From the NCBI GenBank assembly GCA_964412195.1, contig CAYPNP010000012.1, forward strand, positions 80,552 through 144,551: a DNA stretch of 64,000 bases, given 5' to 3'. The DNA is from CAYPNP01 sp964412195 (lineage in GTDB: Bacteria > Acidobacteriota > JAAYUB01). A program made the position numbers and the translations under genes. Shown here piece by piece: positions 33,723-41,806 of this stretch (position 1 is the stretch's first letter; every line of letters begins with the position of its first letter). The notes under the pieces were generated by a model. That model saw nothing but the letters and a program-made list of their open reading frames with translations. It was not told the DNA's origin and did not search any database.

Positions 33723-34322
33723 TCACTTCCACTTCTTGATGTTGACCAGCTTCGCCGGCGCGATCCCGTAGGTCTCGATCTCCAGCATGCCCTGCTCGTT
33801 GAACTTCACCTTGGCGGCGTAGATCAGGGCGCCCTCGCCTTCGTCCTTGGCGTCCAGCTTCATCTCGACCACGCCGATGGTGTAATCGGTCGACCGCGTG
33901 TCGCCCCAGACCTCGGGGATGGTGATCGGCCGGTCGGTGGCCATCCGGATGATGTAGCCGCCGTCGGGCGTCGGGATCTTGCGGATGAATCCCATCTTGT
34001 AGCCGAGGCGGTTGTTGATCTGGATGTTGCCCTTCTCCTTGGCCTTGGAAAGCGCACTGGCCAGGCCGGCGTCGCCGGATTCCTTCAGGATCTGGGCGAG
34101 CTGGGCTGCGTCCTCCGGAGTCGAGAAATCCTCGATGTAGAACTGCACCCGCAGGACCGGCATCCCGGCGCGACCGGTCTGGTAGATGTTCCCGTTGTAG
34201 TAGATCTTTTCCTTCTTCTCCTTCTGGGCGGGCTCGTCCCCGGCGAACAGGGCCGCCGTTCCCAGGACGAGGACCAGGGCCAATGTCAGGCAGGCGAAAC
34301 GGAGGAACGTCCTTCTGTCCAT
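33723..34322 (-). CDS. Exported protein, paralogue of the protein at 18106-18696
   Basis: A 199-residue protein. ATG 34322 has AAGGAG nine bases upstream and starts the signal peptide MDRRTFLRFACLTLALVLVL. The mature domain shares FSTPED, GNIQINNRLGYK, MATDRPITIPEVWGDTRSTD and the closing strand pair with the 18106 protein. It ends in a basic KKWK. The family is not recognised; it is probably periplasmic. The paralogues lie 15 kb apart and each is near a gene of the FWPLY family or a Gly-rich surface protein. Confidence 0.75.
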   Translation of the reverse strand: MDRRTFLRFACLTLALVLVLGTAALFAGDEPAQKEKKEKIYYNGNIYQTGRAGMPVLRVQFYIEDFSTPEDAAQLAQILKESGDAGLASALSKAKEKGNIQINNRLGYKMGFIRKIPTPDGGYIIRMATDRPITIPEVWGDTRSTDYTIGVVEMKLDAKDEGEGALIYAAKVKFNEQGMLEIETYGIAPAKLVNIKKWK

Positions 34323-34511
34323 CTTGGTTCTCCTTGAAGAAAAATGTCGATTCGTCTCCATTTGATCGATCCGGCTGTCGAGCGGGAGCGAAACATCAGA
34401 TGCATCCTGCCGGGCTATGTTTCATGCGGAGCCGGCATTTCAATCCCGGGAAGATCCCGCGCACGCCGCGATAACTCCAAGCGCCTGCGTGCCCTGGCCG
34501 CCCGCCGGCCG

Positions 34512-36203
34512 TCAGGGCCAGGCCTTCGGAAGGGCCTGATATTTTGCCACGGCCTCCTCCAGGTTGTACAGGATCCCCTCCGGGCCCACAGCCTCGCCGA
34601 GGGGCGAACGTTTCACCATGGCCTTGACATTCGGCGTGAGGCTGACCAGCCAGAGCTGCGTGCCGAGCTTCCGGGCCCGCTGCTCGCCTTCCAGAAACAT
34701 CTTGAGCGCGGTGTATTCGAGATCGAACACGCCGCTGAAATCCATGGCCACGACCCGCGGCGCCGCTTCGGCCATGCGGGACCGGATTTTCTCCGAAATC
34801 CGCTCCGCGTTGGCGAAGAAGATGCGGCCCTCCGGCCGCAGCATCAGCAGTCCGGGGAAGGCCTCGTCCTCGGGGTGCTCCGGGGAACGGGGCCGGAAGA
34901 CGTTGGTGCCCGGCTTGCGGCCCAGCACGTGAACCGGCGGGTCGGCCACCTGGTAGGCGAGGGCCAGGAGCGAGAGGATGATGGCGAGCAGGATCCCCTG
35001 CAGGGTGCCCAGCAGGACGACCCCGGCCGTCGCGGCCACCGCCCAGATGAACTCCGTCCGCCGGACCCGGAGGATCTGGCGGAACTCGGCGGGCTGGATC
35101 ATGCCGACCGAGTACACGATGACCACTGCCGCCAGGGTCGCTTCGGGCATCCGGCCGACGAAGGGGGCCAGCAGCAGCATGGTCAGGAGCGTGCCTGCGG
35201 CCGTGACCAGCTCCGCCAGCTGGGTGCGCGCGCCCGCCAGCCGGTTCACCGCCGTCTGGGTGGTCCCGCCGCCGCCCGGCATGGCGCCCAGGAACGCGCC
35301 GCCCGCGTTGGCCAGGCCCGTCGCCAGCAGCTCCCGGTTCGCCTTCGGGGCGGGCTCGTCGCCCGTGAGGAAGGCGCGCCCGGCGGCGACGGTCTCGGTG
35401 AAGCTCATCAGCGCGATGCCCACGGCGGCGGGCCAGAGCACCTGGACCAGCGACAGATCGGGCAGGGTGACCGGCGGCAGGCCCGTTGGGACCTGTCCAA
35501 CGACCTTCACGCCGTACGCCTGGAGGCTGAACAGGCTCATGCCGGCGATGCCGGCCGCCACGGCGATCAGCGGGGCCGGCGCCTTGGGCAGGAAGTGCTC
35601 GAAGCCCACCAGGAGGGCGATCATGGCCCCTGCCACAACCACCGTCGCCAGGGAGGCATGGGGCAGCTCCTGCACGGTGCGCAGGATGTTCTGGAAGAAC
35701 CCGCCCTTGGTGAAGTGGATGCCCAGCAGCTTCGGGACCTGGTCCAGCACGATGACGATCCCGATCCCGGCCTTGAAGCCGAGGAGCACCGGCGCGGAGA
35801 TGAAGTTAGCCACGAAGCCGAGGCGCAGCAGGGACGCCAGCACCAGGATGGCCCCCACCAGCAGCGTCAGCGTCGCGGAGGCGGCCAGGAGGGCCGCCGG
35901 TTCCCCGCCCGGCGCCGCCTCGCCCAGCGCCGCCGCCGCCAGGATGGCGAGGGTGGTGGTCGTGCTCACGCTGAGCACCCGCGACGTCCCCAGGACCGCG
36001 TAGATCACCATGGGCAGGAACGCCGTGTACAGGCCGACCTGCACCGGCAGGCCGGCGATGGTGGCGTACGCCATCGCCTTCGGGATCACGACGGCCGCCA
36101 CGGTCAGGCCGGCGACGACGTCCGGCCGGATCCACTCCGGCCGGTAGCTCCGGATCCATTCAGGGATGAAGAGGCCGAAGCCGGCCGGTCTGTCCTCCGA
36201 CAT
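34512..36203 (-). CDS. SulP family anion transporter with C-terminal STAS domain
   Basis: A 563-residue protein. ATG 36203 is chosen for GGAAGGTGGAAC upstream; an in-frame ATG at 36275 would add 24 atypical residues. The SulP signature region (PDVVAGLTVAAVVIPKAMAY) and roughly twelve membrane segments are followed by a STAS domain (about 430-545). That domain contains the VVAMDFSGVFDLEYTALKM core, in which STAS proteins carry a Ser/Asp nucleotide-related site. SulP members carry sulphate, bicarbonate, dicarboxylates or other anions. Substrate cannot be inferred; a carbonic anhydrase 4 kb away makes bicarbonate one possibility. Confidence 0.92.
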   Translation of the reverse strand: MSEDRPAGFGLFIPEWIRSYRPEWIRPDVVAGLTVAAVVIPKAMAYATIAGLPVQVGLYTAFLPMVIYAVLGTSRVLSVSTTTTLAILAAAALGEAAPGGEPAALLAASATLTLLVGAILVLASLLRLGFVANFISAPVLLGFKAGIGIVIVLDQVPKLLGIHFTKGGFFQNILRTVQELPHASLATVVVAGAMIALLVGFEHFLPKAPAPLIAVAAGIAGMSLFSLQAYGVKVVGQVPTGLPPVTLPDLSLVQVLWPAAVGIALMSFTETVAAGRAFLTGDEPAPKANRELLATGLANAGGAFLGAMPGGGGTTQTAVNRLAGARTQLAELVTAAGTLLTMLLLAPFVGRMPEATLAAVVIVYSVGMIQPAEFRQILRVRRTEFIWAVAATAGVVLLGTLQGILLAIILSLLALAYQVADPPVHVLGRKPGTNVFRPRSPEHPEDEAFPGLLMLRPEGRIFFANAERISEKIRSRMAEAAPRVVAMDFSGVFDLEYTALKMFLEGEQRARKLGTQLWLVSLTPNVKAMVKRSPLGEAVGPEGILYNLEEAVAKYQALPKAWP

Positions 36204-36354
36204 GTTCCACCTTCCGCCTGCCGGTCCGGGATGGACCGTCCGCGGCAGGAAGCCGTACGGCTTCAGAAGATTCATGGCCCGGATCCACGTGGATCTCCGC
36301 CGGGTCCGGGCCTGCCGTCATTCCGACGTTTCGTCCCGATGGACAGCCGGGCGC

Positions 36355-36918
36355 CTACTTCTTGGCGGGCTCCGCGACGCTGATGATCGCCTTCTGGGTG
36401 TACGTGATCTGGATCTTGTCGCCGACCTTCACTTCCTTCAGCTTGTGCTTATCCTTGACGGAGAACGTCTTGTGGCTGCCGTCCTCGGTGAGGAAGGTGA
36501 TGGAGGGGGCGTCATGATCGATGGCCTCCACCGTCACGACGGTCGACACTTCCCGGGTCGCCGTGCCGCCGGGTTTGGCCCCGGGCGCGGAGGTCATGGT
36601 GGTGGACTCGGGGGCCTTGGGGGCGGCGCCGGGCTTCAGGATCTCGAAAACGGTGGCCTCCTCGTACTGGAAGGTCACCTTGTCGCCCACTTTCAGGGCG
36701 TCGAAGCGCGCGACCTCGGGAGTGCAGTAGATGGTCTCCTCGTTGCCGTCCTTGTACTTGAGGGTGATCAGCCGGTTCGTGGAGTCGATGGCCACGACGG
36801 TCGCGGACTGGGTGGTGGACGATTTTTCCTTGACCGCCTGCTTGGGTTCGCCGGCGAGGGAGAGGCCGGCCAGGACGGCGAGCACGAGCACACAGACAAA
36901 CAGGAGTTTGCGGGTCAT
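36355..36918 (-). CDS. Exported protein with two tandem beta-barrel repeats
   Basis: A 187-residue protein with a signal peptide (MTRKLLFVCVLVLAVLAG) and GGAGG upstream. The mature chain is two copies of a roughly 60-residue unit. Copy 1 runs ATVVAIDSTNRLITLKYKDG to VGDKVTFQYEE; copy 2 runs VTVEAIDHDAPSITFLTEDG to VGDKIQITYTQ. A Pro/Ala/Thr linker joins them. Each unit looks like a small OB-type or CusF-like barrel, but no metal-ligand pattern is conserved. It has its own promoter. The function is unknown. Confidence 0.75.
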   Translation of the reverse strand: MTRKLLFVCVLVLAVLAGLSLAGEPKQAVKEKSSTTQSATVVAIDSTNRLITLKYKDGNEETIYCTPEVARFDALKVGDKVTFQYEEATVFEILKPGAAPKAPESTTMTSAPGAKPGGTATREVSTVVTVEAIDHDAPSITFLTEDGSHKTFSVKDKHKLKEVKVGDKIQITYTQKAIISVAEPAKK

Positions 36919-36951
36919 GGTGTATTCCTCCAGGGATTTGATTGCTGAACC

Positions 36952-36980
36952 ATTATAGATGCGCCTCCCGGATTCCGCAA
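36952..36980 (-). promoter_or_regulatory. Sigma-70 type promoter of the 36918-36355 gene
   Basis: On the minus strand, TTGCGG (36975-36980), a 17-base spacer and a perfect TATAAT (36952-36957) lie 33 bases before the start codon. Confidence 0.55.
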
Positions 36981-37027
36981 TTCAACTTTGGGGCGCCTCC
37001 GGCCGCAACTCTGGGCCGCTGGGGGAT

Positions 37028-38443
37028 TCAGCGCGTCACCAGCATGAACCACGGCGTGCCCACCGCCAGGTAGATGACAAGATTGAACGCCGTGACGAGG
37101 CCGCCCAGCTTGTACAGTTCACCTTGGGCCAGGTAGCCGCTGCCCACGAAGACGAGGTTGGCGCTGGAGCCCTGCGGGGCGATCGCCGAGAAGTAGTTGC
37201 TGGCGAAGAGCAGGCCGAAGGCCAGCGGCGCGACGGGTACGCCCACCTTGGCGCCGACGTCGAGGAAGACGCCCAGGAGCGCCAGGACGTGGGCCGTCTG
37301 GCTGACGAACAGATAATGCATCAGCACGTACAGCACGAGGAGCACGACGTAGACCGCCGGCCAGGGGATCCCGGCCAGCCCGCCGGCGATCCGCTCGCCC
37401 ACGAAGCCCATGAAACCCAGCTCGTTGAGCTGGCTGCTCAGGGAGTACAGCACGGCGAACCAGATGAAGGTGGCCAGCACGTCGCCCTCCTGGGCGATGT
37501 CCTTGAGTGTAAGGACGTCGGTCGCCAGGAGCAGCCCGAGGCCCAGGAAGGCCACGGCCGCGGGATCCAGCTTCAGCGTGCCCGCCAGGGCCCACAGGCC
37601 CACCATGCCCACGAAGATGACGGTCACCCACTTCTCATCGCGGTTCAGCCCGCCCATCTCCCGCAGAGCCTTGCGGGCTTCCAGGGGAGCGTCGGGTGTG
37701 GCCTTCACGTCGGGCGGGAGCAGCTTGTAGAGCAAGAGCGGCAGCAGGGCCATGGCGATCAGGGTGGGCACGGCCGCCGCGATGAACCAGGAACCGAAAG
37801 TGATGGACAGGCCGAAGTTCCTGGCGATCTCGACGCCGAGCGCGTTGCCCGCCATGGCCGTCAGCCACAGGCCGGAAGAGAGGCACAGGCTGGTCATGCC
37901 GCAGAACATGAGGTAGCTGCCAAGGCGCTTCTGCGTCCCGTCTTCCGGCCGGGAGCCGCCCGACTGCGCCAGCGAGTAGACAACGGGGTAGAGCACCCCC
38001 GAGCGGGCCGTGTTGCTCGGGAAGGCCGGGGCGATGAGGGCGTCCAACAGGAAGATGCTGTAGCCCAATCCCAGGGTGGAACGGCCGAAGAGGCTGACCA
38101 CCAGGTAGCCCAGGCGCTTGCCCAGGCCGCACTTGACCACGGCCCGCGCCACCAGGAACGCCGAGACGATCAGGAGGATCGTGCCGTTGGCGAAGCCCTC
38201 CCAGGCCTTGGCCGGGGGCAGGGTGCCGCTGAGGACGGCCGCCCCCGCCCCGATCAGGGAGGCGGTCAGGATGGGCAGGGCGCCGGCGATGACCGCGAAA
38301 ATCGTCGCGAGGAAGATGGCGAACAGATGCCAGGACTGGGCGGTGAGGCCCGCCGGGACGGGCAGGAACCACAGGACCAGCGCCAGGGCCAGGCTGGCCG
38401 CCCGGCGGGCGAAACGGCCCTGGAAGAATGCCGCCGCGCCCAT
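37028..38443 (-). CDS. DASS family (SLC13/CitT-like) anion:sodium symporter or dicarboxylate carrier
   Basis: A 471-residue membrane protein with about twelve helices. The two substrate/sodium-binding motifs typical of the family are SNTARSG near residue 143 and SQTAHV near residue 372 (SNT-like). A Pro-Gly-Ser turn lies at IAPQGSSANL. The ATG at 38443 shares its A with the TGA of the upstream gene (TGATG), so translation is coupled. Relatives carry malate, succinate, 2-oxoglutarate or citrate. Being linked to aspartate ammonia-lyase, a fumarate/succinate/malate role is plausible. Confidence 0.88.
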   Translation of the reverse strand: MGAAAFFQGRFARRAASLALALVLWFLPVPAGLTAQSWHLFAIFLATIFAVIAGALPILTASLIGAGAAVLSGTLPPAKAWEGFANGTILLIVSAFLVARAVVKCGLGKRLGYLVVSLFGRSTLGLGYSIFLLDALIAPAFPSNTARSGVLYPVVYSLAQSGGSRPEDGTQKRLGSYLMFCGMTSLCLSSGLWLTAMAGNALGVEIARNFGLSITFGSWFIAAAVPTLIAMALLPLLLYKLLPPDVKATPDAPLEARKALREMGGLNRDEKWVTVIFVGMVGLWALAGTLKLDPAAVAFLGLGLLLATDVLTLKDIAQEGDVLATFIWFAVLYSLSSQLNELGFMGFVGERIAGGLAGIPWPAVYVVLLVLYVLMHYLFVSQTAHVLALLGVFLDVGAKVGVPVAPLAFGLLFASNYFSAIAPQGSSANLVFVGSGYLAQGELYKLGGLVTAFNLVIYLAVGTPWFMLVTR

Positions 38444-39027
38444 CACGGCACCTGCTTCTGCGAAGCGGGCGGGGGGGCGCCGCGCCGGACCTCACCCTTC
38501 AAGCCGACCGCCCGACCCTGGACCCGGCCTTCGGGCGATTCGAGAACGAACTGCCAGGTGAATTCATACCGCCCGGTCAGCCCGGCATAGCGGCCGGTCC
38601 CGCCCGTGACGGTCCCCGTGACGTGAGCACCGGCCTGGGCGGATTTTGCCTCGAAGTCGCTGAACACCTGGTCGCCCCGCTCGTCGGTCCAGACAGCCTC
38701 CCCGACGGCCCGGTCCCGGCCGTCGAAGAAGCCGATCGCCTCGCAGCGGAAACCGCGGCTCAGGCCCTCGTAGAGGTCCAGCACCAGCGCCCCCGACAGG
38801 TGCGTGATGGAGGCGGTCCGGCCCGGCCCCATGGCCAGGTCCTGCCGCGTGCCCGTGGCGGACCAGTCCCCCTCAAAGCGCATCACGGTGGGAGCCCCGC
38901 CGGAGGAAGGGTTCGCCGGGACCGCGCCTGCCAAGAGGGCCGGTCCCAGCAGCAAAAGGACGAATACGGCTTTCAATGGAAACGACCACCGGACCAGGGA
39001 TCCGGTCGATCCTGGATAAGGAATCAT
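38443..39027 (-). CDS. Small exported beta-barrel protein (allene-oxide-cyclase-like fold candidate)
   Basis: A 194-residue protein with GGAGG before ATG 39027 and a signal peptide (about residues 15-36). The mature domain, FEGDWSATGTRQDL to TGGTGRYAGLTGRYEFTW, resembles lipocalin-like or allene-oxide-cyclase-like single-domain barrels, in which the G-G-T-G-x-Y-x-G turn is common. This is a fold suggestion only. It sits between aspA (23 bases upstream) and the DASS carrier (overlapping TGATG), so it is a member of that operon and may be a periplasmic binding or accessory protein. Confidence 0.65.
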   Translation of the reverse strand: MIPYPGSTGSLVRWSFPLKAVFVLLLLGPALLAGAVPANPSSGGAPTVMRFEGDWSATGTRQDLAMGPGRTASITHLSGALVLDLYEGLSRGFRCEAIGFFDGRDRAVGEAVWTDERGDQVFSDFEAKSAQAGAHVTGTVTGGTGRYAGLTGRYEFTWQFVLESPEGRVQGRAVGLKGEVRRGAPPPASQKQVP

Positions 39028-39050
39028 GGCTGTCCTCCGGAATCCGGCGG

Positions 39051-40463
39051 CTATTCCAGCCGGGTCTGGCCCGTCATCGCCCGGGGATCCATCACCTCGG
39101 CGATCTGCTCCTCGGTGAGCAGCTTCAGCTCGCGAATCAGCTCCACCACGCCCTTGCCCGACCGCAGTGCCTCGGCCGCAAGCTCGGTGGACTTGTCGTA
39201 GCCGATCACCGGGTTGAGGGCCGTCACCAGGCCGATGCTCCGCTCCACCTGCCGGCGGCACTCGTCGGCGTTCACGGTGATGCCCTCCACGCACTGCTCG
39301 CGCAGGGTGCGCGCGGCGTTCATGAACATGGTCTGGGACTCCGAGATGGCGTAGGCGATCACCGGTTCCATGACGTTGAGCTGGAGCTGCCCGGCCTCGG
39401 CGGCCAGCGACACGGTCAGGTCGTTCCCGATGGCGCGGAAGCACACCTGGTTCACCACCTCGGGGATGACCGGGTTGACCTTCCCCGGCATGATGCTCGA
39501 GCCGGGCTGCATGGCCGGCAGGTTGAGCTCGTGGAGGCCGCAGCGCGGACCGGAGCCCAGCAGGCGCAGGTCGTTGCAGATCTTGGACAGCTTGATGGCC
39601 AGGCTCTTGAGCACCGACGAGTACAGGACGAAGGGCTGCGTGTCCTGGGTCGCCTCGATGAGGTCCGGCGCCAGGTGGATCGGCTTGCCGGAGATCTCGG
39701 CCAGGTGCTTGGCGCACCGCTCGGCGTAGCCCTCCGGGGCGTTGAGCCGCGTCCCGATGGCCGTGCCGCCCATGTTGATCTCCCAGAGCACCTGCTCCAC
39801 CCGCTTGAGGGCCTCGATCTCGTTCCGCAGGCTCTCGGCCCAGGCGAAAAATTCCTGTCCCACCGTCATGGGGACGGCGTCCTGGAGCTGGGTCCGGCCC
39901 ATTTTCAAGATGCCGGAGAATTCCTTTCCCTTCGCGGCGAAGGCGTCCACCAGCCGGATCAGCTCCGCCATGAGCCGGGTGTTGCACAGGGCGATGCCCA
40001 GGTGCATGGCCGTAGGATACGCGTCGTTGGTGGACTGGGCCGCGTTCACGTGGTCGTGGGGGCTGCAGTGCTGGTATTCCCCCCGCTGGTGGCCCATGGA
40101 TTCCAAGGCGACGTTGGCGATGACCTCGTTGGCGTTCATGTTGACCGAGGTCCCGGCGCCGCCCTGGATCACGTCCACGGAGAATTGGTCGTGGAACTTG
40201 CCCTCCAGCAGGGCCTTGCACGCCGCTTCGATCCCGGCGAGGATCTTGTCGTCGAAGACGCCGCAGTCGTGGTTGGCCCGGGCCGCCGCCAGCTTGACCA
40301 TGGCCAGGGCGTGGATGAGGTCCGGGTAATGCGAGATGGGCACGCCGGTGATGTGGAAGTTCTCCAGCGCGCGGGCCGTCTGCACGCCGTAGTAGGCGGA
40401 TGTGGGAACTTCCTTCTTTCCCAGCAGGTCATGCTCCGTCCGGGTCTGTTTCGTTGCACTCAT
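39051..40463 (-). CDS. aspA: Aspartate ammonia-lyase
   Basis: A 470-residue cytoplasmic enzyme of the aspartase/fumarase superfamily, converting L-aspartate to fumarate and ammonia. The signature loop SSIMPGKVNP lies at 322-331. GGAGTSVNMNANEV and the catalytic-region TNDAYPT are present. The length matches AspA, and the MEPVIAYAISESQTM line is AspA-like; class II fumarase is the main alternative. AAGGAG lies before the ATG. It is followed by a small exported protein and a DASS dicarboxylate carrier in one operon. Confidence 0.9.
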   Translation of the reverse strand: MSATKQTRTEHDLLGKKEVPTSAYYGVQTARALENFHITGVPISHYPDLIHALAMVKLAAARANHDCGVFDDKILAGIEAACKALLEGKFHDQFSVDVIQGGAGTSVNMNANEVIANVALESMGHQRGEYQHCSPHDHVNAAQSTNDAYPTAMHLGIALCNTRLMAELIRLVDAFAAKGKEFSGILKMGRTQLQDAVPMTVGQEFFAWAESLRNEIEALKRVEQVLWEINMGGTAIGTRLNAPEGYAERCAKHLAEISGKPIHLAPDLIEATQDTQPFVLYSSVLKSLAIKLSKICNDLRLLGSGPRCGLHELNLPAMQPGSSIMPGKVNPVIPEVVNQVCFRAIGNDLTVSLAAEAGQLQLNVMEPVIAYAISESQTMFMNAARTLREQCVEGITVNADECRRQVERSIGLVTALNPVIGYDKSTELAAEALRSGKGVVELIRELKLLTEEQIAEVMDPRAMTGQTRLE

Positions 40464-40562
40464 GGGCTGTCTCCTTCCAAATGGTTGTATTCAAAATGAT
40501 TCTATCAGGACGGAACCGCCGTGGCCGCCGGTTTCCCGAACGCGGCGGGGAGCACGGCGGCG

Positions 40563-41198
40563 TCAGGGCGCCGGCGAATCCGGCAGGAATCGCACCCGGC
40601 CGGACTCGATCTCATAGATGGCTCCGACGAGTTGTATCCGCCCCTCCGCCCGTCGGGCCTGGCCTTCCGGGGATTCGAGGATCTGGCGCATGGTGTGGCG
40701 GACGTTGGCCTCGACGGCCCGGGAGGCCAGCTCCCGCGGCGGCAGCTGCGGATCCAGCCCCGCGAGCCCGGGGATGATGCCGTCGATGAGGGCCTGGATC
40801 CGCGAAAGCTCCCGCTTGCCGCGAAACAGGGCGTCCAGGGCCGCCTGGACGGCGCCGCAGCCGTCGTGGCCCATCACCACGAACAGCTCGGTCTTCAGGT
40901 GCGCGCCGGCGTACTGCAGGCTCCCCGCGATCTCCTGCGAAAGCACGTTCCCCGCGACCCGCACGATGAACAGCTCGCCGAAGCCGGCGTCGAAGATCAG
41001 CTCTGGCGGCACCCGAGAGTCGCTGCAGCACAGGATCGTGGCGTAGGGGTGCTGCCCCCGGGCCAGCTCCGCGAGGATCTCCTTCTGGATGGTGGGGAAG
41101 CGCGCGCGGCCGTCCAGGAACCGCCGGTTCCCTTCTTTCAGGCGCCGGAGCGCCTCCGCCGCGCCGAGGGATGGTGTCCGGTCAGGGTGTCCTGTCAT
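40563..41198 (-). CDS. Beta-class carbonic anhydrase
   Basis: A 211-residue cytoplasmic enzyme interconverting CO2 and bicarbonate. Zinc ligands C58, H111 and C114 lie in CCSDSRVPPE and MGHDGCGA, with the catalytic dyad D60-R62. ATG 41198 is chosen for GGAGC upstream; an in-frame earlier ATG adds 32 unrelated residues. It lies 114 bases downstream of the small monooxygenase gene on the same strand and could share its sigma-54 promoter. Confidence 0.92.
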   Translation of the reverse strand: MTGHPDRTPSLGAAEALRRLKEGNRRFLDGRARFPTIQKEILAELARGQHPYATILCCSDSRVPPELIFDAGFGELFIVRVAGNVLSQEIAGSLQYAGAHLKTELFVVMGHDGCGAVQAALDALFRGKRELSRIQALIDGIIPGLAGLDPQLPPRELASRAVEANVRHTMRQILESPEGQARRAEGRIQLVGAIYEIESGRVRFLPDSPAP

Positions 41199-41312
41199 AC
41201 ATCCAAGCTCCAGAGAGATTGATCGTCCGGGCCGGTCGACCGCCGTCGTCGTCACCGACCGTACGGCGGGCAAACCGGTGTGGGCCGCCGGCACAGGCGC
41301 CCCTCCCGATAT

Positions 41313-41645
41313 TTACACCGGCTCCTGCACGCGGAGCTTTTCCACCAGCTCGAGACCGGACGATTCCACCACCCGGTAGAAGTGGATCTCAGGCGGCTCC
41401 CGGGACAGCTCCACCAGCCCGAGGATTTTCAGATAGGCGTCGGACTGGATGTGCCGCTTGAGGTCTTCCTCGGACCGCCACCGCTCCACGATGAGAATAG
41501 ACTCGCCCGGATCAGGCTCGGCGAAAAAGGAACATTCGAGGCAGCCGGAGCCTCCCCCGATCCGCGGGAGCAAGGCCTGGAACGCCCCCAGTACTTTCTG
41601 CTTCTCACGAGGCGGCGGGGTCATCTTGATGGTGGAGATATGCAT
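41313..41645 (-). CDS. Antibiotic-biosynthesis-monooxygenase (ABM) domain protein
   Basis: A 110-residue dimeric alpha/beta-barrel type protein. The first strand is MHISTIKMTP, then GCLECSFFAEPDPGESILIVERW, then HIQSDAYLKILGL. The ABM family includes cofactor-free quinol monooxygenases and haem-degrading enzymes; the function here is open. A sigma-54 promoter match ends 12 bases before the ATG. Its predicted start site is one or two bases from the initiation codon, so the mRNA would be leaderless. An internal ATG at 41624 would remove the first strand and is less likely. Confidence 0.8.
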   Translation of the reverse strand: MHISTIKMTPPPREKQKVLGAFQALLPRIGGGSGCLECSFFAEPDPGESILIVERWRSEEDLKRHIQSDAYLKILGLVELSREPPEIHFYRVVESSGLELVEKLRVQEPV

Positions 41646-41656
41646 GCCCCAGACAG

Positions 41657-41672
41657 AGCATGACCTGTGCCA
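41657..41672 (-). promoter_or_regulatory. Sigma-54 promoter (-24/-12) of the ABM gene
   Basis: On the minus strand TGGCACAGGTCATGCT matches the consensus TGGCACG-N4-TTGCA at the invariant GG and GC, which are spaced exactly. The predicted +1 is near 41646. It is 98 bp downstream of enhancer element A. Confidence 0.75.
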
Positions 41673-41770
41673 CTAGGAAGAGGCTCGCCAGTGAAAAGGG
41701 CAAATCGAATAAAATCAAAGTGGAAACGGCTGTTTGTCAGGTAGTGGCAGACTGCAGGACCAGACGGAGG

Positions 41771-41806
41771 GTACGATATATCATACCTATTCCGGCTTTT
41801 CGTACT
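41771..41806 (-). promoter_or_regulatory. Enhancer-like element A (36 bp), overlapping the end of the activator gene
   Basis: On the minus strand: AGTACGAAAAG, nine variable bases (CCGGAATAG), then GTATGATATATCGTAC. The first box encodes the last codons of the activator and the TAG stop lies in the spacer. The same two boxes with the same spacing recur at 54838-54873 and 55652-55687, each 98-100 bp from a sigma-54 promoter. Box 2 is a near-palindrome, as expected for a Fis-type dimer site. Confidence 0.75.
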
